A stretch of DNA of 17,301 bases from Gloeopeniophorella convolvens. Its lineage: Eukaryota; Basidiomycota; Agaricomycetes; Russulales. The notes beneath the pieces are model-generated. The model had not been told where the DNA came from, ran no database searches, and saw nothing but the letters and a program-made list of their open reading frames with translations. Positions 8,859-17,301 of the stretch are shown piece by piece. Positions within the stretch are counted from its first letter, which is position 1. Every line of letters begins with the position of its first letter. The stretch lies in the NCBI GenBank assembly GCA_022496205.1, contig WTXD01000215.1, forward strand, positions 1 through 17,301, written 5' to 3'. Position numbers and translations under genes: made by a program.

Positions 8859-9596
8859 GGGGCGAATTTCGCCCGTTCGGAACGTCAATTTTGTGTTTTG
8901 CCCTGTTCCGGGGCTAATAATTAGATTAGGACGGTTTGCGGATGTATCAAATATGGCATGGAACGTAGCCAAACGAAAAGGACGGGTTCAACCGTGCAAA
9001 ATTTGGTGCTCAAGCACACGAAATTCGACGTCACGGCAGCTGCCGCATTAGGTGGTCGGTGCGGTGCGGCGTGCCACAGTGTGCACCACAGTCGACGTCA
9101 CTTACAGAGGTGTGACTACCAACTCGATACACAACTGCCACGGTCCACCTCCACTGCAACCACCATGCCCGCCCATCCCCAGCCATCAATCGACCACTCC
9201 GAGCCCCAGTTCACCCGCCCTCACTCAAGCACACTGCTGCCGTGCGTTCCCACGCACGGTGCCCTCATTCCGCCACTGCACTCTGGCGAGTGCAGCACTA
9301 AAGGCCAAGACCGAGGCGTCGCAATCGAAATCGCCACCGCCGCCGCCGCCTTGCGTGCATGGAACCCCCTACTCGACATCCCTGCTGCTGCATCACAACA
9401 CGTGTGGCATACCACGCCTGAATGAGGCCATTGACGAGAATCTCATCGCACCGACGTGCTCAACGGAGCGTGGCACACTCGACTTGTACTATGCCAGAAC
9501 ACTTCCGTGCACTCACTTGCATGGCTGTACTACTACAAGTTAGGGCCATGACCTGGTCTCTGCTGTCACTAGTGCTGACAGGGCACGGTACAGGTA

Positions 9597-9926
9597 CTAT
9601 GCACGCACGATGTACACCCTCGGCCGCCCGAGGTGCACAACTGCAATAAGTTCTTCATGCTTGGCGCGATCAAGCACCAACACGATCCGATCATGATGAT
9701 CATTGTGCAAGGTGCATTTGAGCAGAAGCAACGCAAGCGCATGCAGCACATCGGGGCCCATACGCAGGTATGGCTCAACCACTTCTATATGTCGCACATC
9801 GGCATTGACTTCTTCATTGATCAGTGTGAGTGCTGCACGTGTGTCATATGCGGCATGCTGACGGCGATGCATGGCAGATGTCACATTCAACACACTTGGT
9901 GTGCACTCGGTGACCCAGACTTTCAC
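9597..9926 (-). other. unrecognised open frame inside element 2
   Basis: A minus-strand frame of about 109 codons shows protein-like composition (LINEEVNADVRHIEVVEPYL, DVLHALALLLLKC, DRIVLVLDRAKHEELIAVVH) and ends at a TAG. It has no good ATG at its upstream end, although an internal Met (MHRRQHAAYDT) exists. I do not recognise the family. Possibilities are a remnant of a transposon accessory gene, a captured host exon, or chance. Confidence 0.25.
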
Positions 9927-10474
9927 AGGATCATCTTCACGCGTTCGGTGTGTGCACCGCCCCCTTCTGTGTATGGTCTGTTGCTAATGGCAGCACCCGA
10001 ATCGCAGCGCTGCCAGGCTCCCCTCCCCAGTATGAAATAGTCCGGCCCTCTTGACTTCAAAGCAGGTACCAAGTCCAGCGGGAGCAGCAGCAGACTGCAG
10101 AGATGTATCACCGGCTGCAGACAAGCTCCCCGTTCTCAATCCGTGCCTAGTATAGTTAGTATTGTATGCTGAATACAGTATCTTGTATGTAGAGTTGGCA
10201 TGGACTGCACACAGATTTCGCCTCAAAACTAACAAAAATTCGAACATGTACCAGGTGAATGGGATGTACCAGGTTTGCCTCGTTTTGGTGCGAGATTTGC
10301 CTGTACCATCCAAGAATCCGAGCCATGCGAATCGGGAAAAATCCATTCCAAAATTCGTACTGCACGATTGGCACACTTGCGATGCAATTTTTGGTACGTC
10401 CTGTGCAAATATCGCTCTGTTTCTGGTCTAATGTCGCCCTGAAAGAGCCCAAAATGACGTGCCAAATTTACCCA

Positions 10475-10491
10475 GATCTGTTTTCACAGTG
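10475..10491 (-). repeat. right terminal inverted repeat, element 2
   Basis: GATCTGTTTTCACAGTG, the exact complement of the left end. It overlaps a perfect hairpin at the junction, AGTGTTG-TC-CAACACT (10488-10503). Confidence 0.85.
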
Positions 10492-10494
10492 TTG

Positions 10495-10877
10495 TCCAAC
10501 ACTTACGATGAATAGGTAACTCACTAGCCAAGCTAAGCGCCGCAGAGTTTCCATAACGGGCCGGCTTTGTTCTCTGTAGAAACCCATACGAGACTTACCC
10601 CGTAATCGATAATCAACTGCACAGGCGAAGGGCTCGTACGAAAGCGATGAGTTCTTGCATTGATGATGTTCCAGGACCGCGACGTGCACAATTTGGCCGC
10701 ATATGATGTGATGATGCATGATGCATGACGTGCAGGTCTCGAGCGAGCACAAAGGCGAAAGGGTGCCATATTACAATACTTATGGATACAGTAGGCGGTA
10801 CACGACATATTCGAAGAATGTGACAAGCAACATCACAACAACCCTCCAACCACCTCCAACGCGCCACAAAAGCCTGT
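10495..10877. other. 3' flank of the glutaminase gene
   Basis: No gene supported. It contains the small direct repeat GATGCAT (around 10712-10727). The transposon ends less than 400 bp from the glutaminase stop codon. Confidence 0.5.
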
Positions 10878-13800
10878 TTATTGTGTACCCTGTTCCGCGT
10901 AGTAGCTCGGCGGGGCATCGGATCGCTCTGCGCGAAGCTGCAGCAAGTCGCGGCGAAGGGATTCGACTTCGGACTGTAGCCGCCTCGTATCGGATGTTGA
11001 TGACGCGCCGCTGCGTTGGGTGGCGACTTCAGATGGCGAGCTTATGGAAATGGGCACATCTGACGGTGTGCGACTATGCTGCTGCTGCGGCTGTTGCTGG
11101 CGCAGGTTATCCGTACGCAGACGCGCAAGTTCTTTGCTAGAAAGGCCAACCGGGATAGGCGCCGGTGCAGGTGGCAGCACAGGCAGCGGCCGTGACGAAG
11201 TCGAGGGAGAACTCCCTGATTCCCCAGCATCACCGACGTATAGCCCGGAGACCTCGGTCAGTTGGGTGATCGGCTCAGAGAACTCGGATCGAGCCGGTCT
11301 CCATTCCAATCGAGTCTGTGCCTCTGATGGGGCTGAAATAGGAGAAGTTGTGTCGAAAGGGATCGCCCTGGTGGGAGGGCCAGATTCCATGAGGTCGTTG
11401 GAGAAGGTAGATGAGATTGGGTTCATGGCACGGTTCTTCCGCCGACGCTGCACGAAGACGACGGCCCCGATGACGATGAGAAGGGCTGCAAGACCAGCTA
11501 TGATACCCCCCGCAATTGCGCCACCGTGCGATGTCTTCTTGGAAGCCGTACTCGACGCTGCACCGTTCCCAATTCCAACGATCGAACGGACTGGGACTCT
11601 GTGGAAATAATGTCAACTGCAAATCCAAGTCAAGAAAGGACCGCGAAAACGCACTTAAGTGCCAATGGTGCGTACATCGCGCCTTGTGCGGGGCTGGTAA
11701 GATGTGGGAAGCCCGATGAGTATACCCAAGGGGAGATTCTGTGCATAGCTTACCTCGCCACGCCCAGAATGGTGGAACCGTGAGTGCTGTCATAGTTCAA
11801 TGGAAAGACACCTCCGGAGACGTTGAAGGATGCGCGAGCGTGAACCCTGGAAATAAGCTTGTTGCGCAAATCCGTATTCGGGGTCATGGCTGCTGCAAAC
11901 AAATTCCAGCCTGGGATATTGTAAGACAAATGCATATAGCGTGAAGCGCGACAACACACTGGATATCGTCACCATCGTGTCAGAGTTCAAATTATCAACA
12001 GGCAAGCCGAAGGAGGTAAAAGACGAGGTTGACGCAGATGCAAGGTTGTCTATGAAACTGGCATGTCCGTTCAACACCTAAAGGTTGTTCAGGCAGAGGG
12101 ATGGTACGAGAACGGAATCGAACTGACGGATGAATCCACCAAATTCGTTCCCAACCACACATCTGCGAATAGATTGTAACCCAACGTCCACGAGCCGACT
12201 TTGCCGTACACCGCGAGTAAGTGCTGATCAGTGTCCAAAGCGAGGCTCTTCCACTGATTGTAGAAGTTTGTTGCCGTTGTCTATGTAAAGCAGTCAGTCA
12301 GACCGAACAGAAGCAAGTGAGACTACAACGTACGGAGTACTTGCTCGCATCACCCGATTCTTTGACAATCGCGCTCATTTTTGACATGGCTTCAAGAGCG
12401 ATGATCCCCTTGATAGCAAGATTGGTCTGGTTAGCAGCCGTTAGGTTGTCCGAGGATGACCTTGATCAGCGCTAGTCTCAGTGATGAACGGCATGTAGAT
12501 GAAACTATCCTACTGGTCGTGAATGAACAGAGTAGAGTTGAGCAAGTAGTCTGCCCATCTGGTCAAAAGCGAATACTACCAGAGGTCTTAGTACTTCAAG
12601 TATAGATTGACGACTTTTGCTCACATATCTGCTGATGAGGCTTCCATCACCCGTTGCACGGGCATGAGCGTAGACCATGATCAACATATTTCCCGACTCT
12701 GGGTAGTGCATCTGTGAATGAAAACAAGCCTAAATGGCGTTGAGACACCCACGTTCAATTCCCTCAGGGTGATCTGTGTTACTTCCCGTGACATTGGGAT
12801 ATGTAGAGCCTGTACATCGTACGTAAATAGTGTTCAAAGGCTGAGCTCTCATCAGGACATACCTAGATCTACGGCGGCGAAAGCTTGTGTGTATACAGGG
12901 TTGGTTTGATAGCGAAGTAAGGGCTCCAGTAAAGGGGCGCCGAGCGACGGATCAATGTACAGGAACATTGGGAATGCTGCATACAGTGTCTCCACCGCAT
13001 TGACACGGCTGGGCGCGAGGTGTTCAGTCCGCATCATAGCATATAAGATCTGTGCGCTTACTTGGGTTTCGTCCCTCCAACGTTCTTCATGAACATCATC
13101 ACGTCGGAGGTGTTGAAGTTGCCTTTTGAGTCAGTGCCAATTGTCAGCTGGGTACTTCCATATACTTGGGCTGAAGCAATAGACAATAGGTCCCAGTATT
13201 GAGGAGAGATTGAGGTGGCATCATGCTGTATCTTCGAGTCCAAGTTCTGTGCTCTCGACGTGGCATTGGTGAAATCGTCCAAGAAATCGGCAATCTGTTG
13301 GGGCATCAGACGCATTCAACAAGATACAGGCGCAGGGACCTACTAAGGACTTGTCATCGGCATACTGCGACCTGAAGAACAACGAACGTTGCTGGGTGGA
13401 CCCGGGAATATCTGTATAATTGATGGCTGGATCCGTAGTATAGCCAACGCTCCATACAACAGGAGCCTGTGTACTTTGGATGTTGCCAAGGTCCTGAGAA
13501 ATAGCAAATACGGGGAAGTTGGTACGTATAGGACGGAAGTTTGTTTCTTCCTGATTGTCCAGCGATCCATTAGCCATGAAGGCGCCGCGAGAAATGATAT
13601 CCCGGGCGATCTTCCAGGTAACGGCGTCCCCCTGGACAATCCACCAGTGAACAACGGATCACAGACAGACTCATCTGTCACTCACGACCTTCATGGCATA
13701 ATACAATATGCCCCATTCCGCTTGTGTCTGGATCTCTGTAAACACAGCTGTTTGCTGTAGCTTGACTGTATGGAATATGACATCCGGGTCCGCTGGTTGG

Positions 13801-14462
13801 GACCACACAATTTCCTGGCCTCGATCCCCCGAGTTCCATTCTGCGAGGGGTTTGAGATAACGAAATTGTCGGAGCGACACATCGCGCACCTCCGCTGACG
13901 TCCGAATACACTTGTACGGAGTGTGTATTTCCATCCAATGACTTCGCGGTCAGAGACATGTACGAAAATGGAATAGATTGCTTGACGAAGTCACCAGGCT
14001 GATGCGAATCGGTGTGAGGTCGCGAATGCCGTCCGCAGTTCCGCACTGACCTCGATCGGGTTCAGGAAGGTGAGGTTGACTTGCATAGGACCGGCTACGG
14101 CAGTGACGACTGTTTGTGTGGGAGTGACCAAAGTGTTGGTGAGATTGACAGTAGCATTTACGCTAGGGACGTTTCCAAGGAACGAATACGTCAAGCCATC
14201 CACGCGTACCAAGGCTGACCACCCCAGTATCTGAAGTATGGCACGATGAGGTACACCATAAGATAGGGAGGGGTGAACGCACCGGGTTCATCGTCGCGAT
14301 TGTCGGCCATGTTGTCCCAAAGTTAGCTCCGGTCACGGTAGCATCCCAACAGCTGAGGTATGGCGAGCGAACTGCGAGAGGGATTGCTGCAGGGAAGAGG
14401 GTCTGTTGCGCTAGGCCATCGTGTACGGAGAAGGAGAGAAGGATGAGAAAGAATAAAAACAT
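10878..14462 (-). CDS. GtaA-family glutaminase with transmembrane tail
   Basis: GtaA-type proteins (DUF5127, DUF4965 and DUF1793 regions in order) hydrolyse glutamine to glutamate outside the cell. ATG at 14462 opens a signal peptide (MFLFFLILLSFSVHDGLAQQ), then TLFPAAIPLAVRSPYL. Exons on minus: 14462-14283, 14229-14051, 13998-13890, 13840-13689, 13631-13344, 13294-13062, 13008-12863, 12809-12753, 12698-12625, 12575-12514, 12471-12334, 12280-12128, 12077-11960, 11910-11754, 11693-11655, 11598-10878; about 935 codons. Family marks include LYAAFPMFLYIDP, SGNMLIMVYAHARA, WTLGYNLFADVWLGTN and SPAQGAMYAPLALK. The last exon adds a transmembrane helix (GGIIAGLAALLIVIGAVVF), a Ser/Pro-rich cytoplasmic region, a short coiled coil and a PPSY motif near the end. 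Two one-base losses break the frame: the G6 run in exon 2 (about 14217-14226) and exon 11 (about 12455-12466). It is therefore a recent pseudogene or contains sequence errors. Confidence 0.9.
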
Positions 14463-15349
14463 GATACCGGAATGCGAAAGCGGAAGAGACGTAGAAGTTA
14501 CAGTCAGTCGCGGGCACCAGCCCCGAACATGAGAAGAGAGCGTAAAGAGAGAGGGAGGAAGATTGACGACCACTCGCAGAGTGACGAAGGGCTCCGAGGA
14601 AAGCACGAGATCGTGGGCATCACCAGTATATGCTGAGATCAGTGCCTCAGGTCCCAATGTCTGGGCACAGCTCTGATTCGGCGAGGAGCTCACCGCTTAA
14701 ACTGCCAGTCGAGGCCAAGCGCTCTCCAACACCCCACCGGTTGCACAGTTGGCTAGCGCTTGACACGGGTGCTGTGATTGATGACGGCACGGGCATGCGA
14801 TGATGGTTGCAATCGTTGCGAGACTGCTCGCACCTGCCTCTGGTCATACCCGTGTTTCGCATTGAGTATCGTGTGAAAAGAATCAAAACATGGCGTAGTC
14901 AGCTACAAGGGGACCGCTGGCGACCAGTTCAACTTTATGGGTTCGTGGAAAGCGCCAGTGGGTGCTCGCGGAGTCGGGTCCCAAGTTCAATTATGGCTGA
15001 CGTTGATTCTCTGGGAAATGACACACTTCACAATGATGCCGGGGATGTGAAAGCCGCCGCTGGTTATGTAAGAGAGATACCATCTCAAGATCTCATCACC
15101 GCAACAGCTCCCTGCCGATCAAAATGTCGGGGAAGGTCGGGGACCCGCAAGTGCCCACGTCCTCGCCACTCCTCCCTCCGTACAAAAGAGTAACGAAAAC
15201 TGAGCCTCACTAGCTCGACCAAGAATATCAAACGTCGTTCGTCCATCAGAAGTCGTCCAACATGCACTATCGATTATGGCCCAAGATAACCAAGCATCAG
15301 CGCTCGCGAACATCACCAACGGTTGAAGGGGACGGGATCAGCGGGTGAT
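14463..15349. other. glutaminase promoter and thaumatin 3' flank
   Basis: This region separates two genes on the same strand. A plus-strand frame from ATG 14995 (MADVDSLGNDTLHNDAGDVK) runs to 15193, but it has no family match and ends in basic filler, so I do not call it. No clear TATA box is visible for the glutaminase gene. Confidence 0.45.
14531..14561 (-). promoter_or_regulatory. CT-rich tract upstream of glutaminase
   Basis: On the minus strand a nearly pure pyrimidine tract (CTTCCTCCCTCTCTCTTTACG and on) lies 70-100 nt before the ATG. CT-rich blocks often precede transcription starts in fungal genes; the role here is inferred. Confidence 0.45.
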
Positions 15350-16649
15350 TCAGGGGCAGAAGGTGATGGTATAATCTGCCGCGCTGGACGAAGGGCACGT
15401 CCACAAGGCCGTGCCACTCGACTCGTCATATGCATATACATATGAGTTGGGGCAGCTGGACTCTGTGGCGCGCGCGGTCAGTCCCGTTCCCGTCGATGAA
15501 GCAGACATCCCAGGATACGTACTGAAGTAAGAATAGTAGTCAACTCCAGACGGAGGACAGGTTGCGGCAGTGTTGTGAGAGCCAGTGCAACAGTTAGGGG
15601 AGTTATCTGACGGAAGTGTCAATCTCAGACCTTAAGGCCTCCCGACCTGTGTGAGTATGTGTACGTACTAGGGTCGGGAGCAAGTCCAGCTTGACACGCG
15701 CTTCTGCAACCTACGGGGAACCCAGTGGAATCGAAAGGCCCCTTCAGTGAGGCAGGACCTGTCAATGCAAGGGGGCATCATGAGATCGAAGCGCAAGCAA
15801 AGACGGTGCTGAGCAGGGATACAAACAGTTGGGCCCAAGATCTACCGGGCAGTCGGCGACACTACATCCTTTGCTGTTCGTGATGCGCACAGGCAGGTTG
15901 TATCCATCCACTAGCGATACTAGAAGCAACGGATCAGACGCCCGCTCACTGCATGTCTAAATTTAGGTAGGTCCGGAGTTACCGTCGTAATAGTCGGGAG
16001 TGCCATTGTCAGTGCTCAGAGTAAATTCTGCGACGGTAGCAGGAGGAACCCCTGGTTGCTCGTGAGACTGCGTATTGACGTTATACTCTCAACGAAATCA
16101 ACCCACCGTGCCGGTGTGGGGATCACACAGGAGACCTCCGTTGCAACCACCATCCAGACAAGAGTTGGGACCGGGGTTCGTGCTGAAGTTGCAGTCGCGG
16201 CGGCCCTAGGGATAGTACGAGTGAATACGGAACGTGTCTCAGAGAAAGGACGTGTTACAAACCCAGATACGGCCCGCTTTCCAATTGTCTGGTACAGAGA
16301 AGGATACGGCAGAAAACGCAGGTGCCTCCCATCTGATAAGGCGAAGTCAACATACACACTGAAGATCTAACAGAAGTCATGTTACCCAGTAGGTTGGTTA
16401 GCGTAGCAGTTCCGACGTTCAGATCCGTAAAGATCTACTCGACTCTGTTGAATGCAGAGGAGACGGACGAGATGGCACGAGGACATACAGCAGGCCTGAA
16501 CAGAACGTATTCATCAGCTCCATGCGAATAGCAGACCGGAGAGAGCATACCATATGGTGAATGGGCAAGCGTTATACACAGTGAAGGTACGTCCGAAGCT
16601 CCCGAGGAGAGTGAGACAGCAGAAAGCAAACGGCAGTAAAGACCTTCAT
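15350..16649 (-). CDS. thaumatin-like protein, secreted
   Basis: Thaumatin-like (PR-5 type) proteins are Cys-rich beta-glucan-binding proteins; the Lentinula member TLG1 has glucanase activity. ATG 16647-16649 opens MKVFTAVCFLLS. Exons on minus: 16649-16551, 16495-16489 (7 nt), 16434-16386, 16332-16263, 16205 to 16107 or 16103, 16051-15983, 15919-15827, 15758-15669, 15606-15523, 15462-15350; about 258 codons. Family marks in order are TFTVYNACPFTIWP, DNWKAGRIWGRRDCNFS, CLDGGCNGGLLCDP, VPPATVAEFTL, DYYDVSLVDGYNLPV, SACQAGLAPDP, SPNCCTGSHNTAATCPPSG and SCPNSYVYAYDESSGTALWT, ending YTITFCP. Two frame breaks lie in otherwise intact exons: exon 1 in the signal peptide (about 16610-16620, two bases short) and exon 3 (about 16404-16412, one base short). 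The exon 5 donor is ambiguous. Confidence 0.9.
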
Positions 16650-16718
16650 CGTTTCTGTGACGTTGAAAAAGAGGAGAGGAACGACGTCGTTTGACATTAT
16701 AGTGCGGTTTCTGCTCTC

Positions 16719-16725
16719 CTTTATA
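16719..16725 (-). promoter_or_regulatory. TATA box of the thaumatin-like gene
   Basis: TATAAAG on the minus strand lies 70 nt upstream of the ATG at 16649, the same spacing as at the S41 gene. Confidence 0.65.
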
Positions 16726-16819
16726 CCCCGGAAGCCAGCGGGTACTCAGCCGTAGCGACACATAAGAAGACAATCGATATTGCAGGCCTACGCCGTGCAT
16801 GCGAGCACACTAGCATCTA

Positions 16820-17044
16820 TTAGCTCGAGAAGAGCGATAAATGTGTCCCACATGCCACCCTGTCGACGATGACATTCGCAGAAAGGAATGCCCACAGTCT
16901 CGTGGTCATCATATTACAGGAAATACAGGTCCGACCTAGCGATATCTCCAGACATGCTTCAACAGTGTATGCGTCACTGACGAGGGACAGACTCACCGAC
17001 ATCTGGACCGTGTCTAGCACCAGCAAAGGAGGGCTCGCGGTCAT
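16820..17044 (-). other. unrecognised frame, possible membrane-protein relic
   Basis: A minus-strand frame of 74 codons begins MTASPPLLVLDTVQMS, followed at once by a donor-like GTGAGT, and later reads TTRLWAFLSANVIVD. LVLDTVQM recalls the LLDTVHxA helix of basidiomycete DUF6534 multi-pass membrane proteins, but nothing else in the family is recognisable. It could be an eroded copy or chance. Confidence 0.2.
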
Positions 17045-17301
17045 ATAGGATGCTGAAGTGTAGCCTGGCCACGCAAACCTTCCCTAGATGACGCTATAAA
17101 GATGAGTAAATCCCTACGCTATCGGTCGGTGGGGTTCTTTGGGTGTTAACAACGCCACGGAGCCGACAAGGAAACCTCCTTCTCAGAGAATTAGCGCTGC
17201 GTAGTACTGCCTGCCGAGTGCAAGTCTACGTGACTCGCCCAGCAAAGAATTCAGGAAGTTGCCACCTCCAGATCCGGAGCACATGATGTTGGCATCAAGA
17301 G
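17045..17301. other. right edge, nothing recognised
   Basis: No supported coding exon, RNA gene or repeat. A gene continuing beyond the window cannot be excluded. Confidence 0.4.

Larger units (their letters stand above)
8842..10491. mobile_element. CACTA-like non-autonomous transposon 2, 1650 bp
   Basis: The ends are 17-bp perfect inverted repeats, CACTGTGAAAACAGATC at 8842-8858 and its complement at 10475-10491. Similarity continues imperfectly inward (GGGGCGAATTT against TGGGTAAATTT). TTG flanks both sides (8839-8841 and 10492-10494), a 3-bp target duplication. Termini beginning CACT(G/A) with a 3-bp duplication are the textbook signature of the CACTA (EnSpm) superfamily. The interior contains no recognisable transposase, only proline-rich filler on the plus strand and one unrecognised minus-strand frame. 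An hAT origin is less likely because there is no 8-bp duplication. Confidence 0.75.

Noticed and set aside
8958..9543. Proline- and serine-rich plus-strand frames in element 2
   Set aside because: Low-complexity CCx runs open two frames at once; nothing transposase-like and no start context.
8839..10494. hAT superfamily for element 2
   Set aside because: The 8 bases on each side do not match; only the 3-bp TTG does, which favours a CACTA-type element.
10700..10735. GATGCAT direct repeats as a microsatellite or regulatory array
   Set aside because: Only two or three short copies, and a similar word at 8124 is isolated; too little to call.
14995..15193. Possible small gene MADVDSLGNDTLHNDAGDVK on plus between glutaminase and thaumatin genes
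   Set aside because: No family match, no intron or promoter evidence, and the second half becomes basic filler.
1..17301. CRISPR arrays, LTR retrotransposons, bacterial operons
   Set aside because: No regularly spaced repeats, no paired long direct repeats and no reverse transcriptase motifs were seen; the intron-rich gene structure is fungal.

Overview
The window reads as nuclear DNA of a filamentous basidiomycete, most likely an agaricomycete. The genes are cut by many canonical GT-AG introns of about 50-60 nt, the proteins match families typical of mushroom-forming fungi (CHAT-domain proteins, GtaA-type glutaminase, thaumatin-like protein, CPAF/UstP-type S41 peptidase), and there is a class II nuclear tRNA gene. 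All identifications are from reading the sequence; no database search was possible.

Layout. Positions 1-375 hold the decayed 3' end of a CHAT-domain gene. A tRNA-Leu(AAG) gene follows on the minus strand (935-1016). A small membrane-protein gene lies on the plus strand (1292-1858). A short telomere-like tract (2376-2391) and a second CHAT relic (about 2818-2975) come next. A long minus-strand S41 peptidase gene of about 16 exons (3420-6064) has lost an internal block and appears to be a pseudogene.

The middle (about 6550-10490) is mobile DNA: two non-autonomous DNA transposons, both with perfect terminal inverted repeats. Element 1 (6553-7798) has 18-bp repeats flanked by ATT. Element 2 (8842-10491) has 17-bp repeats starting CACTG flanked by TTG, a CACTA-like signature. 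Neither carries a recognisable transposase.

The right part holds two more minus-strand genes whose products carry signal peptides: a GtaA-family glutaminase with a C-terminal transmembrane anchor and cytoplasmic tail (10878-14462, 16 exons), and a thaumatin-like protein (15350-16649, 10 exons). The last 650 bases contain only a weak, unrecognised reading frame.

The three large genes point the same way and all encode exported or surface proteins (a peptidase-like protein, a glutamine-hydrolysing surface protein, a glucan-binding-type protein). They do not form an obvious pathway. A striking theme is that every family-matched protein-coding locus carries small frame breaks, mostly equivalent to loss of one base. 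This means either locus-wide decay beside transposons or a deletion-biased sequence consensus; only reads or RNA can tell which.
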